Below, piece after piece: positions 16,341 to 24,912 of a stretch of DNA of 64,000 nucleotides (the stretch's first letter is position 1; every line of letters starts with the position of its first letter). The translations under genes and the position numbers were made by a program. The notes under the pieces are model-generated. The model saw only the letters and a program-made list of their open reading frames with translations, searched no databases and was not told where the DNA came from. This stretch comes from Hymenobacter taeanensis. Its GTDB lineage: Bacteria > Bacteroidota > Bacteroidia > Cytophagales > Hymenobacteraceae. Where the stretch lies: contig NZ_CP053538.1 of NCBI RefSeq assembly GCF_013137895.1, forward strand, positions 4,247,001-4,311,000, in the 5' to 3' direction.

Positions 16341-17300
16341 ATGTCCGTTTCTGAACCTACTCTTTTCCCTGCCGCCGCCCCTGCTCCTACCTTTCGCGCT
16401 AGCGTAGAGGCCTGGATGCGCCAATTTCAGGAGTGGCTGTGCCAGCAAATTGAAGCCGCCGATGGCCTGGGCCAGTTCCAGGAAGATGCTTGGCAGCACC
16501 ACAGCGGTGGCGGTGGCCGCAGCCGCATCCTTACTGGCGGACGGGTTATTGAAAAGGGTGGCGTAAACTTCTCGGCCGTAGAGGGCACCATGAGTGAGCA
16601 AGCGGCCCGCGTGCTGCTCATGCCCAACCCTAATTATTTTGCCACGGGCGTGTCGGTGGTGCAACATCCGCGCAACCCGCACGTGCCCATCTCGCACATG
16701 AACGTGCGCTATTTTGAGGCGGGCAACGGGGAGGCGTGGTTTGGCGGTGGCCTAGACCTGACCCCCATTTATGTAGATGAGGCGCAGGCCCGTTGGTTTC
16801 ATGAACAGATTGCGGATGTATGCGCCCGGCACGATGCCACCTACTACACGCGCTTCAAGCAGTGGGCTGATGACTACTTCTATATCCCCCATCGGCAGGA
16901 GACGCGGGGCGTAGGCGGCATCTTCTTCGACCGCCTCACGGTAGGCAAAGATGGCGACCGTAACAGCTTGTTTGCCTTTGTGCGTGCCGTGGGCGAAGTA
17001 TATGGCCGCACCTACACGCACCTGATGCGCCAGAACGCTGACCTGCCCTTTACCGAGCGGGAGAAGCAGTGGCAGCTCGTGCGCCGCGGGCGCTACGCCG
17101 AGTTCAACCTCGCCATTGACCGGGGTACCCGCTTTGGCCTTGAAACAAATGGCCGCACCGAAAGCATTCTGATGAGCCTCCCGCCCCAGGCGGAGTGGCA
17201 CTATAACCTCCAACCCGAGCCCGGCTCGCCCGAAGCAGCCACTCAGCAGTGGCTGCGCAAGGGCGTTGACTGGGTTGCTGCTCCGGCTGTTCCCTCTTGA
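16341..17300 (+). CDS. hemF: Aerobic coproporphyrinogen III oxidase
   Basis: This 319-residue enzyme matches HemF over its whole length: WQHHSGGGGRSRILTGGRVI, EKGGVNFSAVEGT, HPRNPHVPISHMNVRYF, WFGGGLDLTPIYVDE and YFYIPHRQETRGVGGIFFDR. It performs the oxygen-dependent double decarboxylation of coproporphyrinogen III to protoporphyrinogen IX in haem synthesis, in the cytoplasm. Conserved histidines of the active site are visible. It overlaps the following PAP2 gene by four bases, so the two are co-transcribed. Confidence 0.96.
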   Translation: MSVSEPTLFPAAAPAPTFRASVEAWMRQFQEWLCQQIEAADGLGQFQEDAWQHHSGGGGRSRILTGGRVIEKGGVNFSAVEGTMSEQAARVLLMPNPNYFATGVSVVQHPRNPHVPISHMNVRYFEAGNGEAWFGGGLDLTPIYVDEAQARWFHEQIADVCARHDATYYTRFKQWADDYFYIPHRQETRGVGGIFFDRLTVGKDGDRNSLFAFVRAVGEVYGRTYTHLMRQNADLPFTEREKQWQLVRRGRYAEFNLAIDRGTRFGLETNGRTESILMSLPPQAEWHYNLQPEPGSPEAATQQWLRKGVDWVAAPAVPS

Positions 17301-17887
17301 TCGAATACTTACAAACCCTCGACCGTGAGCTGCTGGTAGCGGCTAATGCGCACCATACGCGCGGCCTCGATGCCTGGATGGTATTCTTCTCCGAGCGCTT
17401 CGTGTGGTTTCCGGCTTACTTCGTGCTCTTGCTTGTGCTTGGCTACCTCTTCCGGCGCCGGGCCTTTTTGCTGCTGCCGTTGCTGGGCTTAAGCGTAGCA
17501 CTGGCCGATAGCGTATCGAGCCGCTTCTTCAAACCGTACTTTGCCCGCCTGCGCCCCTGCCACGACTCTCGCCTTTCGGCGGTGTTAAACCTGGCTAATG
17601 GGTGCGGTGGGCAGTTTGGGTTTATTTCCTCTCACGCAGCCAATGCCTTTGCCCTGGCCGTATTTATTGCCTTGGTACTACCCCGCCGGTTTCGATTAGC
17701 AAAGATTCTGCTGTTCATATGGGCGGCCATTGTTAGCTACAGCCGCATATACCTGGCCGCACACTTTCCCTCTGATGTGGTAGCCGGAGCTTTGCTGGGG
17801 AGCCTGCTGGCTTGGGGCTGCGCCACGCTTTATGAAAAGGGCACTGCGCGCTGGTGGCCTACCATAGCGGTGGGTACGCCTAGCTAG
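17297..17887 (+). CDS. PAP2-family membrane phosphatase
   Basis: The 196-residue membrane protein has about five hydrophobic segments and the three PAP2 motifs: KPYFARLRP, FISSHAANAFALA and SRIYLAAHFPSDVVAG, with the catalytic histidines in the last two. Such enzymes dephosphorylate lipid phosphates such as undecaprenyl diphosphate or phosphatidylglycerol phosphate at the membrane. The start is TTG at 17297, overlapping the hemF stop (TTGA), which implies translational coupling; motif 2 has SSHA instead of the commoner SGH form. Confidence 0.85.
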   Translation: MIEYLQTLDRELLVAANAHHTRGLDAWMVFFSERFVWFPAYFVLLLVLGYLFRRRAFLLLPLLGLSVALADSVSSRFFKPYFARLRPCHDSRLSAVLNLANGCGGQFGFISSHAANAFALAVFIALVLPRRFRLAKILLFIWAAIVSYSRIYLAAHFPSDVVAGALLGSLLAWGCATLYEKGTARWWPTIAVGTPS

Positions 17888-17905
17888 GCTGGGCACAGCC
17901 CTTAT

Positions 17906-17947
17906 AACCAGAACGGGCCTTGGCTGATGCCAGGGCCCGTTCTGGTT
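17906..17947. terminator. Bidirectional terminator hairpin
   Basis: A 14-bp perfect stem (aaccagaacgggcc with ggcccgttctggtt) between converging genes, with a short extra inner stem (tgg/cca). Confidence 0.65.
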
Positions 17948-17957
17948 GTGTGCGTTA

Positions 17958-18164
17958 TTATTCGTCACCGGCAGGGGCCCGGTTGCCCGTATGCCCATCT
18001 CCACGGTCGCCCTGCCCGGGCGAGCTGGTGGTTTTAGAGTTTTTACGGTCGTCGCGGGAGAGAGAACGGTGCAAGTCATCAGATTTCGTGAACTCCCCTT
18101 TTTCGTTGCGGCGCACGTAGCGTTTATCGCCTTCAGTGGGTTCTATTAATTCGCGTTTAGACAT
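17958..18164 (-). CDS. Small conserved charged protein, 68 aa
   Basis: The product is a very hydrophilic 68-residue protein (MSKRELIEPTEGDKRYVRR, then GEFTKSDDLHRSLSRDDRKN) with a Gly/Pro-rich, probably disordered tail. I recall similar short proteins in Hymenobacter but know no function. The strongly charged N-terminal half and isolated position with its own terminator argue that it is a real gene. Confidence 0.65.
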   Translation of the reverse strand: MSKRELIEPTEGDKRYVRRNEKGEFTKSDDLHRSLSRDDRKNSKTTSSPGQGDRGDGHTGNRAPAGDE

Positions 18165-18251
18165 AACTCAGAGACAGAGTGGTGGATTCTTCTGCTACGA
18201 TGTTTGCCGACAACGCGTTGCTCCAGGCCTCTCTCTTCAATACCCTACCTG

Positions 18252-18842
18252 CTAGCGACCCAGCAGCTTAGCTACGTACTTGCCCACAATATCAAATTCC
18301 AGATTCACTTGGTCGCCGGGGCGCAGGTCTTGGAAAGTGGTGTGCTCGTAGGTGTACGGAATGATGGCAACGGAGAAGCCATCATCGGTGCTGTTGAAGC
18401 AGGTAAGGCTGGTGCCGTTGATGCAAATGGAGCCCTTTTCTACCGTTACGCGGCCGGGCCCAGGCTCATGCCGAAACCGGTATAGCCAGGAGCCGTTCTG
18501 GTCTTCCACCGACTCACACACGGCCGTAAGATCTACGTGGCCCTGCACAATGTGCCCATCAAAGCGCCCGTTGGCCGCTAGGCACCGCTCAAGATTCACG
18601 CGCCGGCCCGGCTGCCACTGGCCTAGGTTGGTTTTTTGCAGCGTTTCATCAATGGCCGTAACCACGTGAGTATTCGCGTGGCCATCCATGGCCACTACGG
18701 TGAGGCATACGCCGTCGTGGGCCACACTCTGGTCTATTTTAAGCTCCTGCGCAAAAGCAGAAGAAACGGTGAAGTGAATGTTAGAGCCTTCGCGGCGCAC
18801 ATCCTGGATGGTACCCAGGGTTTCTATAATTCCGGTGAACAT
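18252..18842 (-). CDS. ribE: Riboflavin synthase, alpha subunit
   Basis: The 196-residue enzyme begins with the canonical MFTGIIETLG and contains two lumazine-binding repeats (about 1-95 and 96-190): SVAHDGVCLTVVAMDG in the first and EKGSICINGTSLTCF in the second, each preceded by an NLERCLA or GHIVQGHVD-like signature. It dismutates two 6,7-dimethyl-8-ribityllumazine molecules to riboflavin. The frame is open to 18884, but the MFTGII start is used throughout the family. Not next to other rib genes here. Confidence 0.95.
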   Translation of the reverse strand: MFTGIIETLGTIQDVRREGSNIHFTVSSAFAQELKIDQSVAHDGVCLTVVAMDGHANTHVVTAIDETLQKTNLGQWQPGRRVNLERCLAANGRFDGHIVQGHVDLTAVCESVEDQNGSWLYRFRHEPGPGRVTVEKGSICINGTSLTCFNSTDDGFSVAIIPYTYEHTTFQDLRPGDQVNLEFDIVGKYVAKLLGR

Positions 18843-18881
18843 AGTGTCAGGGAGCAATGAAAAGTTAGCAGTAAACAAGTG

Positions 18882-18889
18882 CAAAGGTA
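18882..18889 (-). promoter_or_regulatory. Putative -7 element TACCTTTG for ribE
   Basis: On the minus strand TACCTTTG lies 39 bases upstream of the ribE ATG. It matches TAnnTTTG and the other five copies of this octamer. Confidence 0.4.
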
Positions 18890-18948
18890 TTCAGGTAGCG
18901 GCCCAGCCTACTTTTCTTTATTCCCCCGCCGCACTTGTCGGTTAAATC

Positions 18949-20442
18949 TTACTTCCCCCGGCCTTCAATAATGATTTTGAGGGTGTACAGCAGCACCCGG
19001 AAGTCCATGGAAAGGCTCATGTTTTCAATATAGAGGATATCAAACTTGAGTCGTTCTACCATTTGGGATACCGTTTCGGCGTAGCCATATTTCACCTGGC
19101 CCAGGCTGGTGAGGCCGGGGCGCACGCGGTGCAAATGCCGGTAGTGGGGCGCTACCCGCATAATCTGGTCAATGAAAAATTGCCGCTCCGGGCGCGGGCC
19201 CACAATGCTCATATCGCCCTTGATGACGTTCCAGAACTGAGGTAGCTCATCAAGGCGCACTTTGCGCATAAAGCGGCCCCAGGGCGTAATGCGGGGGTCA
19301 TAGTCGGAGCTGAGGGCTGGGCCCTGCTTTTCCGCATCTACATACATAGAGCGAAATTTATAAATCCGGAACGGGTGCCCATAACGCCCAATGCGCTCCT
19401 GAGAGTAAAAAATGGGTCCCGGTGAAGAGAGCCTGACCATTACGGCCGTAACCAGATATACGGGCCAGGCCAGTAGCAAAAACAACACGGAGGCCACCAC
19501 ATCTACCACCCGCTTCGATATCTGCTGCCACACGGGCAGCAAATCCTGCTTGATTTCAATTAACGGAGTTCCGAATACGTGGGTGACTTTCACGGAGCCC
19601 AGCAGCATCTGATATAGGTCGGGTAGGATGCTGACCCTAGAGGGCGTACCCTCCAGAAGCGCCAGAATTTCCTCCGTCAGGCGGTGCTCAGCGGGCTCAA
19701 TAGCAATGATTACCTGCTCTATGTGCATGGCCCGAATCAGGGCTGGCAAACGGCGGTACGTGCCGCGGGCGGGTAGTTCGGCGGCTAATTGCGGGTCTAC
19801 CGTTTCGCTGGTGGGCACAAACCCCACAATCTTGAGGCCCAGGTGGCGGCCCGTACGGCGTAGCTCCTGGTACGTGTCGCGGGCGAGGGCGTTAGAGCCT
19901 ACCAGTAAGGTATTAAAGGTAATTACGCCACCCCGGACCAGGCGCTGCACACTGGTTACGGCCCAGGTTCTGAGCACCGCCGTAATGGTGAAGTGAATAA
20001 TGCAGTATGCCGGGAACGTGAGGTAGTAGGCCTGGTAGTTCCGAACTCCTTCATCATCCAGCAGCAGGGCAAAGAAAATGACTACGGCCCCCAAGAAGGA
20101 AACACGACCCAGCCGGATAATCTCAGCCAGCCGGGACTTGCGGAAAATATCCCGATACTCCCCAAACAATGTGTAGAGCACCGTCCAGAAAGCTGCAATC
20201 ATCAGGGCAGAGCCCGTTAAAAAGAAGAGGGCGCCTTCGGTGAAGTGGTAGCCTTCAGTAATTTCCTGGAGCAAGTATTTGCGCACTAAGAAAAAACAAA
20301 CCCACGCCAATAAAGCGGCCAGAAAGTCGGCAGCTATCAGCTTCAGTTTTTGGAAGGTGCGAATCAAGAGGGTACTAGCTGACTGGTTGCCGGGGGAGGA
20401 AGGACGGTTTTGTGGCGACGAAACTGTAGTTTCGTGCTTCAT
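18949..20442 (-). CDS. Exopolysaccharide polyprenyl glycosylphosphotransferase
   Basis: This 497-residue membrane protein has four to five N-terminal spans, a Rossmann-like middle domain (TFNTLLVGSNALARDTYQEL) and a C-terminal bacterial sugar transferase domain. The latter shows KRVVDVVASVLFLLLAWPVY, SPGPIFYSQERIGR, IYKFRSMYVDAE, LDELPQFWNVIKGDMSIVGP and RPE. It loads the first sugar phosphate onto undecaprenyl phosphate to start exopolysaccharide synthesis (WcaJ/EpsE type). No other polysaccharide genes are adjacent. Confidence 0.92.
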   Translation of the reverse strand: MKHETTVSSPQNRPSSPGNQSASTLLIRTFQKLKLIAADFLAALLAWVCFFLVRKYLLQEITEGYHFTEGALFFLTGSALMIAAFWTVLYTLFGEYRDIFRKSRLAEIIRLGRVSFLGAVVIFFALLLDDEGVRNYQAYYLTFPAYCIIHFTITAVLRTWAVTSVQRLVRGGVITFNTLLVGSNALARDTYQELRRTGRHLGLKIVGFVPTSETVDPQLAAELPARGTYRRLPALIRAMHIEQVIIAIEPAEHRLTEEILALLEGTPSRVSILPDLYQMLLGSVKVTHVFGTPLIEIKQDLLPVWQQISKRVVDVVASVLFLLLAWPVYLVTAVMVRLSSPGPIFYSQERIGRYGHPFRIYKFRSMYVDAEKQGPALSSDYDPRITPWGRFMRKVRLDELPQFWNVIKGDMSIVGPRPERQFFIDQIMRVAPHYRHLHRVRPGLTSLGQVKYGYAETVSQMVERLKFDILYIENMSLSMDFRVLLYTLKIIIEGRGK

Positions 20443-20483
20443 TTTGGCTTTAAAAGCCCCTACGGGCTTAATTTAAAGCTGAG

Positions 20484-20491
20484 CAAAGGTA
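20484..20491 (-). promoter_or_regulatory. Putative -7 element TACCTTTG for the glycosyltransferase
   Basis: Minus-strand TACCTTTG lies 41 bases upstream of the ATG at 20442 in a short intergenic region shared with the divergent pcm gene. Confidence 0.4.
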
Positions 20492-20556
20492 GGGATTAGC
20501 GGCATTTCGCAGAAGTGTGCGCTTTGCACTAGCCCCCTACTACCTTTCTTACGCTC

Positions 20557-21210
20557 ATGCACACTGATAGCTATCGGCACCGTGGCTTGCGCCGCACCCT
20601 TGTGGAGGAGCTCCGCCGCAAAGGCATCCGCGATGAGCGGGTGCTAGCGGCCATAGGCACTGTGCCGCGCCACCTGTTTTTCGACCCGGCCTTTCAAGCC
20701 CACGCCTACCAAGATAAAGCCTTCCCCATTGGAGAAGGCCAAACTATATCGCAGCCGTACACCGTAGCCTATCAAACGGAGCTGCTGCAACTGCGCCCAC
20801 ATGATCAGGTACTGGAAATTGGTACCGGCTCAGGTTACCAGTGCTGCGTGTTATTGGAGCTTACCTCACATGTGTTTAGCATAGAGTACCAACCGGTGCT
20901 GTTTGAGCGCACCCGCAAACGTATGGCGGCGCTGCATCGGGCGGCGCACCTGTTCTGCGGCGACGGTTCCCTGGGCCTCCCCCAACATGCTCCCTTTGAT
21001 AAGATTCTGGTTACGGCGGGCTCTCCTACCATTCCTCGGCCCCTACTGCGGCAACTGCGCGTGGGCGGGTCACTGGTCATACCCGTGGGCGATGCTCATA
21101 CACAACGCATGATGCGAGTAGTGCGTGAAAGTGAGGAGGAGTTTTCCCGGCAAGTGTTTGAGGAGTTTCGCTTTGTGCCGTTGCTAGGCCAGGCCGGCTG
21201 GAATGAATAG
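20557..21210 (+). CDS. pcm: Protein-L-isoaspartate O-methyltransferase
   Basis: The 217-residue SAM-dependent methyltransferase repairs isoaspartyl residues in aged proteins. Visible motifs are RVLAAIGTVPRHLFFDP, the substrate loop IGEGQTISQPYTVAYQTELL, and SAM motif I LEIGTGSGYQCCVLLEL. The C-terminal PLLRQLRVGGSLVIPVG is also typical of the family. Length is normal. Confidence 0.93.
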   Translation: MHTDSYRHRGLRRTLVEELRRKGIRDERVLAAIGTVPRHLFFDPAFQAHAYQDKAFPIGEGQTISQPYTVAYQTELLQLRPHDQVLEIGTGSGYQCCVLLELTSHVFSIEYQPVLFERTRKRMAALHRAAHLFCGDGSLGLPQHAPFDKILVTAGSPTIPRPLLRQLRVGGSLVIPVGDAHTQRMMRVVRESEEEFSRQVFEEFRFVPLLGQAGWNE

Positions 21211-21388
21211 GTTTTTTTAATGGAGTAGGCCTGCAGTATACTAACCTTTAACATACGGTTTGATAAGCAAGGCCCGCTGCTCGTCATGACCTCGCAGCTG
21301 TCGCCCATTGAGGAAAAGGTCAAAAGCCTTCTTACCTCCTCTTAAATGCAGCTTTGGTGGGTATAATGCTTACCGGGCGGCTCGGTGC

Positions 21389-21396
21389 TATCTTTG
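21389..21396 (+). promoter_or_regulatory. Putative -7 element TATCTTTG
   Basis: TAnnTTTG match 32 bases before the thioesterase ATG at 21429; supports that start rather than the earlier in-frame ATG at 21354. Confidence 0.35.
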
Positions 21397-21428
21397 CGGC
21401 CCTGTACCCAATCATACTCTGCTGCACA

Positions 21429-21947
21429 ATGCGCAAACAAAAGCCCGTTCAAGAATCCTTCGTCAGCATGACCGAATTGGTGCTGCCCAACGATACTAAT
21501 ACGCTCAACAACCTGATGGGCGGCCGCATGATGCACCTCATGGACATTGCCGCGGCTGTATCGGCGCAGCGCCATAGCAACCGCATTGTGGTAACGGCTT
21601 CCGTTGACAACGTTTCATTCAGGGAAGGCATTCGCCTGGGCAGCGTAGTAACGCTGGAAGCCAAAGTAACGCGGGCCTTCAGCTCCTCGATGGAGGTGCA
21701 CATTGATGTGTGGGCAGAAGACATTCCCAGCGGCACCAAAGTAAAGTCGAACGAGGCCTTCTTCACCTTTGTGGCGGTAGATCAGTCGGGGCGGCCTATT
21801 GACGTGCCTGATGCCTTACCCGAAACGGCCGTAGAGCAGGAATTGTACCATGGGGCGTTGCGCCGCCGCCAACTGCGCTTGGTACTTGCTGGCCGTCTTA
21901 AGCCCGCAGAAGCTACGGAGCTAAAAGCGCTCTTCGATTTAGTTTAA
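21429..21947 (+). CDS. Acyl-CoA thioesterase, hotdog fold (second copy)
   Basis: This 172-residue hotdog thioesterase starts MRKQKPVQESFVSMTELVLP and carries NNLMGGRMMHLMDIAAAVSA, the active-site helix of the ACOT/YciA group, followed by DNVSFREGIRLGSVVTLEA. A C-terminal extension of about 40 residues rich in Arg and Leu is not part of the core. It is paralogous to the 2264 gene but distinct. The frame is open from 21354; the chosen ATG gives the family length and follows a -7-like site. Confidence 0.85.
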   Translation: MRKQKPVQESFVSMTELVLPNDTNTLNNLMGGRMMHLMDIAAAVSAQRHSNRIVVTASVDNVSFREGIRLGSVVTLEAKVTRAFSSSMEVHIDVWAEDIPSGTKVKSNEAFFTFVAVDQSGRPIDVPDALPETAVEQELYHGALRRRQLRLVLAGRLKPAEATELKALFDLV

Positions 21948-22013
21948 GTGGCCTAGCGCAACAGGCTTCCTTTTTGCCTAATTTCCAGTACTGGCTATTC
22001 CGTTTCGCGCGCT

Positions 22014-22850
22014 ATGAACCCTGCTGCTGATCTTGCTTTTTTTCAGAACCTGTACGATGGGGTTTCGCTGTATGTTGTGGCTGAGCCAACGCCCAGCGAG
22101 AGCCCTACCAGTATGAGCCCAGCCTTACTACCCGCCGAGCTGCCTACCAGTAGTGCACCAGCACCAGTAACGGCGCAGGCCAGGCCAGTACCCGTCCCGC
22201 CAGTGGCAGCAGCACCTATCGTCACCGCTAATACAGCGGCCGCAAGCCAGAGCGCAGCGTCTCCTGGCACTCCAGTGGCACCCGTTGCGGCGGTTAAGTT
22301 GCCCTCATTAGCCAACTTGCAGTCAGAACAAGCGCCACCGGCGGCAGCGGGCAGCGCCCGGGAGCCAATTGTGCCCGTGTTGGCCGAGTTGCCCGCTGCG
22401 GCTGCCGCTCCCGCGGGGCGCGTGCAGCCCACGCCTACTCAGTCGCCGGTAGCACACATTCCGTTCTCCACGTTGGGCAGCAACCCCAATGGCCTCATTA
22501 TTCTGGTGCGTTTGCCCGAGACTGAGTTCCGCAAGCTTCCGCGCAATGTATTCCTCAATAATATTCTCAAGGCCATCCGCCTGATTGTGGAAGACGTGGT
22601 ATTGGTGAATGTAGAACACCCCACCTACCCCGTGGCCCTGTGCACGCTGCGGCAAACGCTGGGCGCACGCCAGTTCTTAGCGTTCGGCAAAAATCTGCTT
22701 GATGTGGCCGTGTACACTACCCAGCCGTATGAGCCCGTGCTGCTCTTCGGTGATACCGCCTTCCTCGGGGCCGGCGAAATCAGCATGTTGGAGTATGATG
22801 CGGGCCGCAAAAAGCAGCTCTGGCAAGCCATGCAGCGCATGTTTATGTAA
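22014..22850 (+). CDS. Hypothetical protein with Pro/Ala-rich linker, 278 aa
   Basis: I do not recognise this gene. A 25-residue N-terminal segment (MNPAADLAFFQNLYDGVSLY) is joined by about 130 residues of Pro/Ala/Val low-complexity linker to a C-terminal globular domain of about 120 residues. That domain includes LIILVRLPETEFRKLPRNVF and LGARQFLAFGKNLLDVAVYT. No signal peptide or membrane segment is visible. The short N-terminal piece plus flexible linker suggests a tethering protein whose N-terminus docks on a partner; this is an inference. Confidence 0.6.
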   Translation: MNPAADLAFFQNLYDGVSLYVVAEPTPSESPTSMSPALLPAELPTSSAPAPVTAQARPVPVPPVAAAPIVTANTAAASQSAASPGTPVAPVAAVKLPSLANLQSEQAPPAAAGSAREPIVPVLAELPAAAAAPAGRVQPTPTQSPVAHIPFSTLGSNPNGLIILVRLPETEFRKLPRNVFLNNILKAIRLIVEDVVLVNVEHPTYPVALCTLRQTLGARQFLAFGKNLLDVAVYTTQPYEPVLLFGDTAFLGAGEISMLEYDAGRKKQLWQAMQRMFM

Positions 22851-22861
22851 GTCTTCTTTTA

Positions 22862-22923
22862 CCTCCCAGACATACAAAGGCCGCTACCCTGCTTAGAGTA
22901 GCGGCCTTTGTATGTCTGGGAGG
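22862..22923. terminator. 26-bp perfect hairpin between converging genes
   Basis: Arms 22862-22887 and 22898-22923 are exact reverse complements with a 10-base loop. It lies between the 278-aa gene and the converging TlpA-like gene. There is no long T run on either side, so termination would depend on the stem itself. Confidence 0.65.
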
Positions 22924-22940
22924 AAGGGGCTAGGCCACTT

Positions 22941-24101
22941 CTACTTCAAAACAGTAGCCAGTTTGGCGGCCAAGGCATCACCACGCAGGTTTTTGCCAAT
23001 GATGCGCCCCTGCGGATCAAGCAGGAAGGAAGCAGGAATCGATTTGATACCGTAGGTCTGGCCGGCTGCACTCTCCCACCCTTTCAGGTCAGAAACGTGG
23101 GTCCAGGTAAGGCCATCGGCCTGAATAGCTTTCAGCCACTTGTCGCGGTCCTGGTCGAAGCTTACGCTGTAAATCTCGAAGCCTTTGTCCTTGAACTTAT
23201 TGTAAGCCTTTACCACGTTGGGGTTCTCCTGTCGGCAAGGACGGCACCACGAGGCCCAGAAGTCAATCAGCACGTATTTACCGCGCAGGCTGGTCAGGGT
23301 TACGGGTTTACCGTCGGGAGCCAGCAGGCTGATTTCTGGGGCCTGTACGCCCAGTGCGGTTGCCCGCAGCGGATCTAGCCGGGCTACCAGACTTTTCGTG
23401 TAGCGTGAGTTTGGCTGCGACGTCTTTAGTTGCGTGGCCACTGAATCGGCGAGGGTGAAGTTCTCCTCGGGGTTCAGAATGCTGGTCACCACAAAAGCCG
23501 TCACAATGGAGTTGGGGTTTTGGCGAACCAGTTGCTGCACTGGGCGCTGGCTGGTTTTTTGCAGCAGTTCGGCCTGGCTCTGAATCGCCCGCATGGAGTC
23601 GGTGCGGCCGGCTTGGGCGGCGCGGCTGTAGCGCTCCTCTAAACGCGGCATTGCCTGCTGCATCTGCTGCTGGGTGCTCTGCAGCGCCTGGCTGTAGCGA
23701 TGCCACAGCTCAGAGTCGGGAGAGCCCTTTACGCTGTAGGTGTCGCCTAGCTTCTCCGCATCGCCGGTCAGCTCCACGCGGCTGCCATTGCTCAGGGCCA
23801 GCAGCACCTGGTTTTTGTCGGTAGTTTTTACCTGATAAATACCGGCTTCGGGCACCGTACCAGAGAAGGTGAACTTGCCATTTTCCCCAACGGTAGCCGT
23901 ATCACGTGACACAAATTGGGTTTCGCCTAGCTCAGCTAAGTATATCTTGGTACCGGCCGGGGCGTTCTGCAGCTGACCGTTAATCTGGTAGGTACCGGCC
24001 GCCGATCCGGCCGTGCTGGTAGTGGGAGTTGTATTTTTGTTGCAGGCATTCACCATGCCTAGCAGGGCGCCCATAAACAGAAAACTCTTCATTTTATGCA
24101 T
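22941..24101 (-). CDS. TlpA-family thioredoxin lipoprotein with DUF4369-like domain
   Basis: The product (about 386 residues from ATG 24101; ATG 24092 is also possible) has a signal peptide ending in a NAC lipobox. A beta-rich DUF4369-like domain (about 40-140), a helical middle and a C-terminal thioredoxin domain follow. The redox motif is WASWCRPC with downstream VSFDQDRDKWLKAIQADGLT and the cis-proline segment YGIKSIPASFLLDP. It is expected to reduce disulphides or haem-protein cysteines in the periplasm. The next gene upstream encodes a shorter paralogue. Confidence 0.88.
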   Translation of the reverse strand: MHKMKSFLFMGALLGMVNACNKNTTPTTSTAGSAAGTYQINGQLQNAPAGTKIYLAELGETQFVSRDTATVGENGKFTFSGTVPEAGIYQVKTTDKNQVLLALSNGSRVELTGDAEKLGDTYSVKGSPDSELWHRYSQALQSTQQQMQQAMPRLEERYSRAAQAGRTDSMRAIQSQAELLQKTSQRPVQQLVRQNPNSIVTAFVVTSILNPEENFTLADSVATQLKTSQPNSRYTKSLVARLDPLRATALGVQAPEISLLAPDGKPVTLTSLRGKYVLIDFWASWCRPCRQENPNVVKAYNKFKDKGFEIYSVSFDQDRDKWLKAIQADGLTWTHVSDLKGWESAAGQTYGIKSIPASFLLDPQGRIIGKNLRGDALAAKLATVLK

Positions 24102-24290
24102 CTTCGAAGTGCGTGCCGGCTGCGGGCCAGCGTACCGTTTGGCTAAAGACAAGCGTTGAGGTTGCAAGTTGCCTATTTCCCTGCGTATTTGCGGGCCCCG
24201 CACCAGATTCTGTACCTGCCCGCCGGCTTTCTATACATCGTATACACCCCCCGCTGCCGCTTCAGTTCCAGTGGGCACGCACACCAACAG

Positions 24291-24809
24291 TTAATCCAGG
24301 GGAATGTATTCAGAAATCTTTTGCCCCAGGGCCCGGCCGCGCAAATTGAGGGCCAGTATGTAGCCTTCGGGGTCTAGCAACACGGAGTACGGAATAGAAC
24401 GGACGCCATAGGCTTGGGCCCCAGCGCTCTGCCAGCCACGCAGATCCGAGACATGGTGCCATGTTAATTCATCGGCCGCAATAGCTTCGTGCCACCGGGC
24501 CTGATTTACATCCAACGATACGCTATAGATTTCCAGCCCACGGCTGTGAAACTGCCTATAAAGTTTACGCAGGTTAGGGCTTTCGGCTCGGCACGGACCG
24601 CACCAGGAGGCCCAGAAATCAACGAGCACATATTTGCCGCGCAGGCTGCTTAGAGCCAGCTTGCTCCCATCAGGCTGGGGCAGATTGAGGTCGGGCGCTG
24701 CCTTTATGCTTGAGCTAGCACCTGTGGTTGGAGCTGTGAGGCCGCCAGCAGAACGCTGGCAGCTTACCCCACTCAGTAACGAAAGAGGTAGGAGCAGGAG
24801 GTGGCGCAT
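24291..24809 (-). CDS. TlpA-like thioredoxin lipoprotein
   Basis: This 172-residue lipoprotein has the signal MRHLLLLPLSLLSGVSC and a single thioredoxin domain: WASWCGPCRAESPNLRKLYR with the C-G-P-C centre, VSLDVNQARWHEAIAADELT and the cis-proline SIPYSVLLDP. It resembles the C-terminal half of the larger protein just downstream and lacks the DUF4369 part, so the pair probably arose by duplication. The ATG at 24809 gives the best signal peptide. Acts in the periplasm as a thiol reductase. Confidence 0.85.
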   Translation of the reverse strand: MRHLLLLPLSLLSGVSCQRSAGGLTAPTTGASSSIKAAPDLNLPQPDGSKLALSSLRGKYVLVDFWASWCGPCRAESPNLRKLYRQFHSRGLEIYSVSLDVNQARWHEAIAADELTWHHVSDLRGWQSAGAQAYGVRSIPYSVLLDPEGYILALNLRGRALGQKISEYIPLD

Positions 24810-24858
24810 CGTATGAAAGTAGAACTGGCGTGTCATCAAAAGAGAGCGACCATCCTGC

Positions 24859-24898
24859 AACAAAAAACCACCGGCAAACCCGCCGGTGGTTTTTTGTT
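24859..24898. terminator. Terminator hairpin, 17-bp stem, downstream of gatB
   Basis: Arms 24859-24875 and 24882-24898 are exact reverse complements (core accaccggc); read on the minus strand the hairpin ends in a T run. It directly follows gatB. Confidence 0.75.
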
Positions 24899-24912
24899 TA
24901 ACGTGACAGTAA

